From Variovorax sp. KK3 (GTDB lineage Bacteria > Pseudomonadota > Gammaproteobacteria > Burkholderiales > Burkholderiaceae_C): a stretch of 64,000 bases of DNA. The first letter of the stretch is position 1, and each line of letters begins with the position of its first letter. This document shows positions 1 to 7,018 of this stretch, piece by piece. A model generated the notes under the pieces. That model saw only the letters and a list, made by a program, of their open reading frames with translations, did not search any database and had not been told where the DNA came from. A program made the translations under genes and the position numbers. The stretch covers positions 28,277-92,276 of the forward strand of contig NZ_LYVO01000023.1 in assembly GCF_001984055.1 (NCBI RefSeq). The letters are read 5' to 3'.

Positions 1-325
1 GGTCGGGCGCTGCCAGCAACTGCGCACGGCTCAGCTGCGCCACCGGCAGCGGTGCGGCGGGCACGGCCTCCGCGGGCTTGTCGAACATGAAGCGCCACAG
101 CATGCGCGGCGTTTCGCGCCAGCCGATGGTCTTGGGCTCCACGGGGTTGTGGAAGGTGCCGTCGCGGTACTGCGGCGATTCGGCCTTGCGGGCGTCGATG
201 GCGTTGCGGCCATCGTTCTTGGCGGCAGTGCTGCCGCAGGCGCTCAGTCCCAGCGTGGTCATGGTGGTGATCAGAAGTAAGAGGAGGAACACGGCCGCGC
301 GGCGCGGCGGGTGCGAAAGGCGCAT
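1..325 (-). CDS. MBL-fold metallohydrolase lipoprotein, 5' part only
   Basis: The gene runs off the left edge; only its first 108 codons are present. The ATG at 325 opens a lipoprotein signal: basic residues, a Leu-rich stretch and the lipobox L-S-A-C-G, with Cys30 as the likely acylated residue. The mature part continues with a Tyr-Arg-Asp-Gly-Thr-Phe-His-Asn-Pro segment and a Trp-Arg-Glu-Thr-Pro segment. I recognise these as the N-terminus of proteobacterial MBL-fold hydrolases of the NAPE-phospholipase-D/RomA type, outer-membrane-anchored lactonase or phospholipase-like enzymes. The metal-binding HxHxDH motif would lie beyond the window, so the family call rests on the N-terminal region only. 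Confidence 0.6.
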   Translation of the reverse strand, partial: MRLSHPPRRAAVFLLLLLITTMTTLGLSACGSTAAKNDGRNAIDARKAESPQYRDGTFHNPVEPKTIGWRETPRMLWRFMFDKPAEAVPAAPLPVAQLSRAQLLAAPD

Positions 326-386
326 GGGATGCACGGGGCAGCTCCGCGTCCGGCCCGGGCAGCGCCCTGGCCGGACTGCGCGTCGA

Positions 387-773
387 TCAGAAGCGGCTGC
401 CGCCGGCGGCGGTCGATGTCGCCGTGGCGGGGCGCGCATCCATCGGATGCGTCATCGTGGAGATCACCTTGCTGTTCACGCGCGAGCTGGCGGACACGTT
501 CTGGTCCGGCGCGGCGGCTGCGCGCATCGCGTCCTGCGCCACCGCGTTGCGGTCGGCCATGGCCTTGAAGGGCTCGGCGCCGCGCGAGCCGCGCACCACG
601 TTCTGGTCGCGCGACGATGCGGTGCGCACGGCTTCGGCATCCACGTCGGCACGGCTCAGCGCCGATGCGTGCTGGTGCACGCCGTCGTAGCTTTCGGCGT
701 GAACGGCCACCGAGGCCAGGCCCGCGAGGGCGCTCAGGGCGGTGACGGCGAGGAACTTCAGGGAGGCTTGCAT
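387..773 (-). CDS. small secreted protein of unknown function
   Basis: A 128-residue protein with a clear Sec signal peptide (about residues 1-26, Ala-rich h-region, probable cleavage after V-H-A). The mature part is polar and low in complexity. It carries two loose copies of an A-x(3)-D-Q-N-V-x(3)-S-R unit (around residues 52-64 and 87-98), so it is probably repetitive or disordered. I do not recognise an enzymatic domain; short exported proteins of this style are common in Comamonadaceae. The gene stands alone, and its upstream region holds three 11-bp-spaced repeats that resemble a response-regulator box (870-897). That makes it a candidate target of the two-component system encoded at 1.6-3.7 kb. 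Confidence 0.6.
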   Translation of the reverse strand: MQASLKFLAVTALSALAGLASVAVHAESYDGVHQHASALSRADVDAEAVRTASSRDQNVVRGSRGAEPFKAMADRNAVAQDAMRAAAAPDQNVSASSRVNSKVISTMTHPMDARPATATSTAAGGSRF

Positions 774-869
774 GGCGATGGGCTCCGGATGAGAGGCAGG
801 TCTCTCGCCGGATGCAACATGCGCCTCGGCTGACCTGGTTGCACTCTAGGCAGCCAGATTGAGCCGATC

Positions 870-897
870 GTTAGAGGAAACTTAGCCGAGTCTTAGC
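870..897. promoter_or_regulatory. three 11-bp-spaced repeats, candidate PmrA/QseB-type box
   Basis: GTTAGA-N5-CTTAGC-N5-CTTAGC, with starts at 870, 881 and 892, so the units recur exactly every 11 bp. OmpR-family regulators of the PmrA/QseB class bind direct repeats of the form CTTAA(T/G)-N5-CTTAA(T/G). The spacing matches, and the hexamer matches in four or five positions. The site lies 97 bp upstream of the secreted-protein gene that starts at 773. A single CTTAGC half-site also lies in front of the QseB-like gene near 3716. Binding is inferred. Confidence 0.45.
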
Positions 898-903
898 CCC
901 TTC

Positions 904-920
904 GCTGGGAGCCTCCCAGC
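904..920 (-). terminator. candidate terminator hairpin after the 82-aa gene
   Basis: A perfect 7-bp stem (GCTGGGA / TCCCAGC) with a 3-nt loop begins immediately after the stop codon of the minus-strand gene ending at 922. No U-tract follows, so it is either a weak intrinsic terminator or an mRNA 3'-end stabiliser. Confidence 0.4.
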
Positions 921-921
921 C

Positions 922-1170
922 TCAGGCTCGGGCGACTGACAGCAGGCCGTCGATCGCGTGGACCACGCCGTCGCGTGCCTCGGGGGTAGGGGCACCCTCG
1001 ACCAGCAGCGTGCGAATCAGGCCCAGCGTGTTGAGCAGTTCCGCCTCCATGTCGGTGAGCAGCGGGATCACCTCGTACTTGGGATAGTTGCCCTTGGCGC
1101 CCATCGGGCGGCCCGGTCCCGACAGATCGACGTTGTAGCCTTCGCAGATCGCTTCGATTTGGGTCTTCAT
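922..1170 (-). CDS. conserved small protein, unknown function
   Basis: 82 residues from an ATG at 1170. A longer in-frame reading exists to 1575, but it would run through the neighbouring gene and is not credible. The protein has a short N-terminal region rich in Gly and Pro (G-P-G-R-P-M-G) and a C-terminal part predicted as two amphipathic helices (P-L-L-T-D-M-E-A-E-L-L-N-T-L). There is no signal peptide or membrane segment, so it should be cytosolic. It lies 47 bp downstream of, and on the same strand as, the 107-residue unknown gene; the two probably share a transcript. No function can be assigned. Confidence 0.55.
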   Translation of the reverse strand: MKTQIEAICEGYNVDLSGPGRPMGAKGNYPKYEVIPLLTDMEAELLNTLGLIRTLLVEGAPTPEARDGVVHAIDGLLSVARA

Positions 1171-1217
1171 GATTCCGACTTTGCTAACTGGACGAGAAGC
1201 AAGCTGGAGGGAAGCCC

Positions 1218-1541
1218 TCAGCTGAGCTGCATCAATTCCGAGATGCGGCGACCGACGGCCTGGAAGCGCGAAGGACGCTCCATGGCGCGACGCTCGGCCA
1301 GCATTTCCAGCGCGATCGCGACCGAGTCGGCGCCCTTGTCGCCTTGGGCGGAGCGGCGGCGCCACTTTTCGGCCAGCTCGGCGAGTTGGTCGCTGCTCAG
1401 GCGCTGCGGCGGCGCGTCGAAGTTGGACGAAGCCGGAGCCGACGCCTTGCCGGCAGGCGGCAGGGTGGCGCGCAGCAGTCGGAGAAGGCCCTTGGAGGAC
1501 CACTGGGTTTGGGTGTCGGCTTGAACTTGCATGTAATACAT
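1218..1541 (-). CDS. small protein, unknown function
   Basis: 107 residues from ATG 1541, or 104 from the ATG three codons later (1532). Neither has a clear Shine-Dalgarno sequence. The protein is basic and helical in its C-terminal half (A-E-K-W-R-R-R...), with a proline/alanine/serine linker around residues 28-45, and no signal peptide or membrane segment. It is probably cotranscribed with the 82-residue gene downstream. A possible promoter (TTGTAA, 17 bp, CACAAT on the minus strand) overlaps the first ATG, which would favour the second start and a nearly leaderless message; this is speculative. No family is recognised. Confidence 0.5.
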   Translation of the reverse strand: MYYMQVQADTQTQWSSKGLLRLLRATLPPAGKASAPASSNFDAPPQRLSSDQLAELAEKWRRRSAQGDKGADSVAIALEMLAERRAMERPSRFQAVGRRISELMQLS

Positions 1542-1630
1542 TGTGCCTATGTAAACATAAGGTTACAAGCCGCAACTAGAACTTTTTTACTTACATCGGC
1601 CGTTTGGTGAATTAGTACATAAAGTATTAC
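1533..1630. other. AT-rich intergenic island bounded by GTAATAC/GTATTAC
   Basis: About 90 bp of unusually AT-rich sequence between the histidine kinase stop and the small genes. It is bounded by an inverted heptamer, GTAATAC at 1533-1539 and GTATTAC at 1624-1630. It probably holds the promoter for the two small minus-strand genes. The inverted heptamers may be chance or the trace of a small inserted element. Confidence 0.35.
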
Positions 1631-3015
1631 ACCGGAAGGTATACGCGGGCGATCAGCCCGGTGCCTTCCTCGCCTCCCCCGTTCTCGCTGCGATTGAGCA
1701 GTGCGATGCGCAGGCCGTGCCGCAGGGCTGCGGTACGCGCGATCGCCAGGCCCAGGCCGCTGCCTGCGGCAGACGTACCGGGAACGCGGAAGAAGCGGTC
1801 GAAGACGCGGCCGATGAATTCTGGGGGGATGCCGGGCCCGTTGTCCACCACGTCGACGACCGGTTGCCCTTGCACCTCGTGCAGCCGGACGTCCACCACC
1901 CCACCCTCGGGCGCGTGCCGCAGCGCGTTGTCGATCAGGTTGTCGAACACGCTGCGCAGTTCGGCGGCCGGCGCGCTCACCACCGGCGCGACGCTGCCGT
2001 CGAAGCCCACGTCGATGCGGCGCCGGTCGGCCACCACCATCAACTGGCCCAGGCTCTCGCGCAGCAGCGCAGCCACGTCGACCGGCTGGGCGACGGCTGC
2101 GGGCGCGGCGCTTTCCTGGCGCGACAGGCGCAGCAGCTGCTCGATGAGATGCTGGGCGCGCGTCACGCCGGCCTCGAGCTGGGCGAAGCGCTCGGCCGCG
2201 TCGCCGGCCGGCACGTGGGCGCGCAGGTTCTCCAGCTGCAGGCCGATCGCCGCGACGGGCGTGCGCAACTCGTGCGCCGCGTCCTGCACGAAGCGGCGCT
2301 GTGCGGCGAAGGCATCGCGCAAGCGGGCCAGAAGGCTGTTGAAGGCCGTGACCAGCGGCGCGATCTCGTCGGGCACGCGCGCGAGCGACAGCTCCGAAAG
2401 GCTGCGCTCGTCCTGCGCCGCCACCTCGCGGGCCACCGCATGCAGCGAATAGGAACTGAGCCAGACCACCAGCCACAGCACCGCCAGCGACACCGGCAGC
2501 AGCAGCGCGATCGGCAGCGCGGCGAACAGCGCGCGATGCGCCACCTCGTGCCGCAGGAAGCTGCCGCTCTGCGCGATCTGCACGCGCGGCTGCCCGACGC
2601 GGGTGCCGGCCTCGGCGGTGTACACGCGCCAGTCCTCGTCACGGCCGGCGCCGGTGCGCACGTTGTGCAGGCCGGGTGCAGCCTGCAGCGGCGCCGTGAG
2701 CCGCGGCCACGAGGTGGCGAGCAGGCGGCCCTCGGTGTCGAAGATCTGCACGATGAACGAGCCCCACTGGTACACACCGTCGTCCGCCAGCGGCTGCAGC
2801 ACCGGCGTGCTGTCGTTGCCCGCGTAGGAGTTGGCCAGCAGCTGCATCTGGTCTTCCATGAAGGTGCGGACCATGCGGCCGTAGCTCATATAAGAGGCGC
2901 AGGCCGCGGCCCCGGCCGCGATCAGGTGCAGCGTGACCAGCCACAAGAGCAGCTTGCCCCGCAGCGAGCAGGGCTTGTACCAGGGGTGGTCGGCCATTTT
3001 CTTCATGGCCGTCAT
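1627..3015 (-). CDS. QseC-like sensor histidine kinase
   Basis: A 462-residue inner-membrane kinase. TM1 is at about residues 21-40, a periplasmic sensor at 41-161, TM2 at about 162-187, then HAMP, a dimerisation/phosphoacceptor box (D-A-A-H-E-L-R-T-P, His248) and an ATPase domain with N box (N-L-I-D-N-A-L-R-H), G1 (D-N-G-P-G-I-P) and G2 (G-S-G-L-G-L-A-I-A). This is the layout and length of QseC/PmrB-type kinases. It should phosphorylate the regulator encoded immediately upstream. The two genes overlap in an ATGA, so translation is coupled. The signal cannot be read from the sequence. Candidate targets are the box at 870-897 and the regulator's own promoter, which holds one half-site. Confidence 0.9.
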   Translation of the reverse strand: MTAMKKMADHPWYKPCSLRGKLLLWLVTLHLIAAGAAACASYMSYGRMVRTFMEDQMQLLANSYAGNDSTPVLQPLADDGVYQWGSFIVQIFDTEGRLLATSWPRLTAPLQAAPGLHNVRTGAGRDEDWRVYTAEAGTRVGQPRVQIAQSGSFLRHEVAHRALFAALPIALLLPVSLAVLWLVVWLSSYSLHAVAREVAAQDERSLSELSLARVPDEIAPLVTAFNSLLARLRDAFAAQRRFVQDAAHELRTPVAAIGLQLENLRAHVPAGDAAERFAQLEAGVTRAQHLIEQLLRLSRQESAAPAAVAQPVDVAALLRESLGQLMVVADRRRIDVGFDGSVAPVVSAPAAELRSVFDNLIDNALRHAPEGGVVDVRLHEVQGQPVVDVVDNGPGIPPEFIGRVFDRFFRVPGTSAAGSGLGLAIARTAALRHGLRIALLNRSENGGGEEGTGLIARVYLPV

Positions 3016-3671
3016 GCCGCCGCCACCCGCCAGCCGAGCCCGCGCACGTTGCGGATCGCATCGGGCCCCAGCTTGCGCCGCATGCCGTGGATCAGCACGT
3101 CCACCGCGTTGCTGGTGACTTCTTCGCCCCAGCCGTAGATGCGGTTCTCGAGCTGCTCGCGCGACAGGATGGCGCCGGGCCGCTCCAGCAGCGCATGCAG
3201 CAGCGCGAACTCGCGTGCGGTCAGCGCCTCGCGCTCGCCGTTGCGCAGCACCTCGCGCGTGGTCAGGTCGAGCTGCATGCCGGCCAGGCCGATCACCGAA
3301 TGCGCTGCGCCGTCGCGGCGGCGGATCACCGCGCGCATGCGTGCCAGCAGCTCGCGAAATTCGAAAGGCTTGAGCAGGTAGTCGTCGGCGCCGAGGTCCA
3401 GGCCCTGGATGCGGTCTTCCAGGCCGTCACGCGCGGTCAGCACCAGCACCGGCGTGGTGTCGCCGCGCTCGCGCGCCCGGCGCAGCACCTCGGTGCCGTC
3501 CTGCTTGGGCAGGCCGAGGTCGAGCAGCACGCATGTGTAGTCGCCATCGGCCAGCGCGCTCTGCGCCAGCGCGCCGTCGCGCACCCAGTCGACCGACCAG
3601 CCGGCGCCCTCGAGCGCATGCCGCAGGCTGCTCCCGATCATTTCGTCGTCTTCCACCAGCAGCGTGCGCAC
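3012..3671 (-). CDS. QseB-like OmpR-family response regulator
   Basis: 219 residues from a GTG at 3671. A perfect AGGAGG lies 6 bp before it, so the longer in-frame reading starting at 3689, which contains this Shine-Dalgarno inside its coding part, is wrong. The receiver domain has the acidic pair E-D-D, phosphoacceptor Asp51 (L-L-D-L-G-L-P), the Thr of L-T-A-R and Lys of L-K-P-F. The winged-helix output domain ends in R-N-V-R-G-L-G-W, typical of QseB/PmrA regulators. It is the first gene of a two-gene operon with its kinase and diverges from the catalase-like gene at 3842. A single CTTAGC half-site lies in the divergent region near 3716. Confidence 0.9.
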   Translation of the reverse strand: MRTLLVEDDEMIGSSLRHALEGAGWSVDWVRDGALAQSALADGDYTCVLLDLGLPKQDGTEVLRRARERGDTTPVLVLTARDGLEDRIQGLDLGADDYLLKPFEFRELLARMRAVIRRRDGAAHSVIGLAGMQLDLTTREVLRNGEREALTAREFALLHALLERPGAILSREQLENRIYGWGEEVTSNAVDVLIHGMRRKLGPDAIRNVRGLGWRVAAA

Positions 3672-3841
3672 GGCGCCTCCTTTTCGCAAAACGCACCGAA
3701 GGCTACACGCGGATTCTTAGCGTGTCATGAGGGTTGCACGCTCCAGGGCGAGGCACCGGCCGGTTCGCCCGCGGCCGAATTCGCTTGTGGCGCCGATAGT
3801 GCGGAAGTACGCTCGCGCATCTGTCGCCGGAGGCACCAAGC

Positions 3842-4885
3842 ATGAAAGAGGAAATCACGGCAGCGCAGATGCTGGACGCGTTCAAGCAGGACGCCCCCGG
3901 ACATGTTGCGGACACGCGCTGGGCGCACACCCACGGCCTGGGCGTCCTGGGCCACTTCGTCGCGTCACGCGTGGCCGGCGACTTCTGCATCGCCGAGCCT
4001 TTCCAGGGCCGCTCGATCCCGGTCACGGCCCGCTTCTCGAACGGATCTTCCGACCCCGTGCGCCACGACGAACGGCCCGACACCCGCGGGCTGGCGGTGA
4101 AGTTTCATCTCGCCGATGCCGTCGACCACGACCTGCTGTCGATGACCCTGAGCGTCTTCGGCTCCACGACCCGCAAGGATTTCCTCGGCGTGGCGAAGGC
4201 CTTCGTTCCCAAGCCGGTGCAGCCCGAGTCGTGGCTCCGCCAGCACGTCCTCGACCCGTTGATGCTGCGCAGCCCGCCCCCGCCCCTGCCCGCCAGCGTG
4301 ACGATCAGCGGCGGCCCCGGCCTCGCGCAGTACGCCGGCTCGCATCCCTTCGTGCGGGCCTTCACCATCGAGGCCGGGCTGTCGCAGGTGCCGGTGAGCT
4401 GGGCACGCACCGAATACCACGCGGTGCACACCTTCATCGCCGTGGCGCCGGACGGCGAGCGGCGCCCGGTGCGCTTCTCGTGGCAGCCCGTCGATGGCGT
4501 CTTCCCCGTGCCGGCCGACCAGATCGCCGCCAAGGCTACCGACTTCCTGACGGCGGAGATGCGGGCCCGCCTGGCCCGCGCCCCTGCCCAGTTCACGCTG
4601 AAGATGGCGATCGGCGACCCGGGCGACGCGCTGAACGATCCGTCGCAGTCCTGGCCCGTCACACGACGGAGCATCGACATGGGCACGCTCTTCATCGACC
4701 GGCTCGCCGAAGAGCGCGACGTGGATGTCGACCGGCTGAGCTTCAACCCGATGCGGCTGCCCGCGGGCCTCGAAGCCTCCGGCGACGAGATCCTGCGTGC
4801 CCGCGGCGAGATCTACCAGCTCGGATGCAAGGAACGCCAGGGCATCGGCTGTCCCCTGCATGCGCACGACGGGAGCGCTCGATGA
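3842..4885 (+). CDS. SrpA-type catalase-related heme peroxidase
   Basis: 347 residues, shorter than classical catalases (480 or more) and typical of the minimal catalase-related peroxidases. The distal-side motif H-T-H-G-L-G-V-L-G-H-F matches the catalase V-H-A-K-G-A-G-A-F-G-Y-F, giving His29 as the distal histidine. T-R-G-L-A-V-K-F matches the conserved core. F-N-P-M-R-L-P-A-G and R-G-E-I-Y supply the proximal Arg321-x3-Tyr325 heme ligand. By eye, the distal Asn of full catalases (N-N-T-P-I-F-F) aligns with Met (S-M-T-L-S-V-F), which would favour peroxidase over catalase chemistry. No signal peptide, so cytoplasmic. The stop overlaps the next start (ATGA), so the three heme-module genes are translationally coupled. 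Confidence 0.88.
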   Translation: MKEEITAAQMLDAFKQDAPGHVADTRWAHTHGLGVLGHFVASRVAGDFCIAEPFQGRSIPVTARFSNGSSDPVRHDERPDTRGLAVKFHLADAVDHDLLSMTLSVFGSTTRKDFLGVAKAFVPKPVQPESWLRQHVLDPLMLRSPPPPLPASVTISGGPGLAQYAGSHPFVRAFTIEAGLSQVPVSWARTEYHAVHTFIAVAPDGERRPVRFSWQPVDGVFPVPADQIAAKATDFLTAEMRARLARAPAQFTLKMAIGDPGDALNDPSQSWPVTRRSIDMGTLFIDRLAEERDVDVDRLSFNPMRLPAGLEASGDEILRARGEIYQLGCKERQGIGCPLHAHDGSAR

Positions 4886-5529
4886 GTTCGGTCACGGGCG
4901 CGCTCAAGCAACTCCTCGAGAGAATCCTCATCCGCATCTGGAGCTGGCTGCAGCCGACGCAGGTCGCGCCGGGCGGCCCGCGCGACAGCCGGCAGCCCAC
5001 CGACAACGTGATGCGCACCATGAACCTCGTGATGCCGCTGAAGAACAAGACCGCGATCGGCCGCGCCCAGGCCGCGCTGGTGGTGGGCTCCAGCCTCGAC
5101 GAGATCTACAGCGGCCTGGACAACGTCGGCACCGTGCACATGGCGCGCTTCACCATCGTCGACAACAACCTGCTGATGTTCTCGTTTTACGACGGCGACT
5201 TTCACGCCTACATCCGCGACTTCATCATGACGCTGGGCCATGCCTTCGACGGCATCGTGTCGCTGGTCGAAGACCCGCCGCCGCTGCCATGCTGGCAGCA
5301 CGTGGACGCCTTCATCGAATGGGTGCACGAGCGCGACGCCTTCCAGTTGCCGGACGACCCCGGCACCATGATCGACGTGGTGGCGCCGGAACTCGACAAC
5401 CTGCAGGACCTGTCGCGCTACCTGGTGCTCCAGCTGGACAAGAACCCGAACGTCCAGCTCGGCGCCTACCGCGCCTACCCGGGCTACTCGGTGGCCCAGG
5501 TGCGGCAGAAGCTCGGGGTGGGCTGGTGA
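4882..5529 (+). CDS. unknown protein between a catalase-like and a DyP gene
   Basis: 215 residues from ATG 4882, which overlaps the catalase stop; its own TGA shares its last base with the next ATG. It has no signal peptide, membrane helix or recognisable motif. The sequence is mixed alpha/beta, with an early M-N-L-V-M-P-L-K segment, an aromatic middle (F-S-F-Y-D-G-D-F-H-A-Y) and a conserved-looking C-terminus (Q-L-G-A-Y-R-A-Y-P-G-Y-S). The phrase on fitting two partners (A-R-F-T-I-V-D-N-N-L-L-M-F) looks like a ferredoxin-like strand-helix fold, as found in DyP itself, but this is a guess. Its strict sandwiching between two heme peroxidases implies a shared pathway, for example substrate delivery or a reductant or lipid-hydroperoxide partner. 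Confidence 0.75.
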   Translation: MSSVTGALKQLLERILIRIWSWLQPTQVAPGGPRDSRQPTDNVMRTMNLVMPLKNKTAIGRAQAALVVGSSLDEIYSGLDNVGTVHMARFTIVDNNLLMFSFYDGDFHAYIRDFIMTLGHAFDGIVSLVEDPPPLPCWQHVDAFIEWVHERDAFQLPDDPGTMIDVVAPELDNLQDLSRYLVLQLDKNPNVQLGAYRAYPGYSVAQVRQKLGVGW

Positions 5530-6983
5530 TGGCCGCGCCGCCCGGCACCGCCGTCGGCGAAGCCGTGGACCTGGCCGACGTGCAGGGCAACATCCTGCGC
5601 GGCTACCGCAAGGCAATGGTGCGCCACCTGACCTGCCGGGTGACCGATGCCCGCGCGGCCAGCGCCTGGGTCGGCGCCACGGCCGGGCCCGATCGTGAGC
5701 ACGCGCCCGCGATCACCGATGCCGCGCATTGGGGCGCACAGCCGCCGGACGTGTGCTTCAACCTCGGCATCACGTTCACGGGCCTGCAGGCGTTGGGCGT
5801 GCCCTCTTCCGCGACCAAGGCCTTCCCCGAGGCCTACCGCGAAGGCATGCCCGCGCGCGCCTCCAAGGTCGGCGATTGGGGCGACTCCGCGCCCGCGCAC
5901 TGGCAACCATGGTTCCGGGCGAGCGACGCCGTCCACCTGGTCGTGACGCTGCACGCGGACACCGCGGCTCTGCTCGACGGGTTCGAGCACGCCATGATGG
6001 CGGGCCCTGCGGCCCGCGCATTCGCCATCTGCGGCCGCAACGAAGGCGCCAAGTTCAACGGCGACGAAGTGCACTTCGGCTACCGCGACAACATCTCGCA
6101 GCCGCGTTTCGCCGGCATCACCCCGCCCGACAGGCTCGACGACCAACCGATCGCGCCGCTCGGCACCGTGCTGATGGGCTACCCGACCGCGCTCGAACAA
6201 TTGCAGTGGACCCTGCCCGACCCGCCCGTGCTCGGCTTCAACGGCGCCTTCAATGCGTTCCGCGTGCTCGAGCAGGACGTGTCCGCTTTCGAGAACTTCC
6301 TCGACCGCGCCGCCGCGCAATTGCTGGCCAGCCCGCTGGCCGACGGCATGCTCGCTGCGAACAGCGCAAGCGACGCAGCCGACGCATCGCAGCGGCTCGC
6401 GGCCATGCGCGAAGTCGTCGCCGCCAAGCTGCTGGGACGATGGCGCAACGGCACGCCGCTGGCCTTGTCGCCGAGCGACCCCACGCCGACGCCGCGCGTG
6501 TCCGACACCGACTTCGATTACGCCGACGACAGCGACGGCTTCCGCTGCCCGCTGGGTGCCCATGCCCGGCGCGCCAACCCGCGCAGCGCGAGGATCGTGC
6601 AGCGCATCGCCAACCACACGCGCCGGCTCGTGCGCCGCGGCATGCCCTACGGACCGCGCTGGAACCCGGGCGACGGCCATGCCGGCGATGGCGCCGAGCG
6701 CGGCCTGCTGGGCAACTTCATCTGCGCCGACCTGTCCGCCCAGTTCGAGGCCGTCTGCTACGACTGGCTCAACCTCGGGCTGCAAGACCCTCGCATCACC
6801 GGCTCGAACGATCCGCTGCTCGGCGCCAACCAGGAAGACGCGAGCTGGTTCGACGTGGCGACCCCGGCGGGTTCGGTGCGCCTGCGCGGGCTGCCGAGGC
6901 TCGTTCGCACGCGCGGCGGCGCCTACACCTTCCTGCCCAGCCTCAATGCGCTGCGCTGGATCGGGTCGAACGCCGCGCACTGA
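5529..6983 (+). CDS. DyP-type heme peroxidase
   Basis: 484 residues from ATG 5529; the start sits in TGATG with the previous stop. DyP peroxidases oxidise dyes, phenolics or lignin-like substrates with H2O2. The N-terminal D-V-Q-G-N-I-L-R-G-Y is a DyP signature. The distal catalytic motif GxxDG reads G-Y-R-D-N-I-S-Q-P (residues 184-192): the catalytic Asp187 is kept, but the final Gly is Asn. The proximal heme ligand is His345 in G-A-H-A-R-R-A-N-P-R. Length fits the larger class of DyP (about 450-500), without a Tat signal. Third gene of the coupled catalase/unknown/DyP module; no encapsulin gene is nearby. Confidence 0.9.
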   Translation: MAAPPGTAVGEAVDLADVQGNILRGYRKAMVRHLTCRVTDARAASAWVGATAGPDREHAPAITDAAHWGAQPPDVCFNLGITFTGLQALGVPSSATKAFPEAYREGMPARASKVGDWGDSAPAHWQPWFRASDAVHLVVTLHADTAALLDGFEHAMMAGPAARAFAICGRNEGAKFNGDEVHFGYRDNISQPRFAGITPPDRLDDQPIAPLGTVLMGYPTALEQLQWTLPDPPVLGFNGAFNAFRVLEQDVSAFENFLDRAAAQLLASPLADGMLAANSASDAADASQRLAAMREVVAAKLLGRWRNGTPLALSPSDPTPTPRVSDTDFDYADDSDGFRCPLGAHARRANPRSARIVQRIANHTRRLVRRGMPYGPRWNPGDGHAGDGAERGLLGNFICADLSAQFEAVCYDWLNLGLQDPRITGSNDPLLGANQEDASWFDVATPAGSVRLRGLPRLVRTRGGAYTFLPSLNALRWIGSNAAH

Positions 6984-7018
6984 AGCGCCTGCGCTCGTTC
7001 GTCCGTTAATTCGATCGC

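Noticed and set aside
1717..3138. Long plus-strand frame of 473 codons across the sensor kinase
   Set aside because: Antisense frame of a GC-rich gene; its product is Arg/Gln/His-rich low-complexity sequence without motifs, while the minus strand carries a full kinase.
3727..4884. N-terminal extension of the unknown 215-aa protein back to 3727
   Set aside because: That frame runs through the catalase gene out of phase and yields Arg-rich nonsense; ATG 4882 overlaps the catalase stop in a normal coupling junction.
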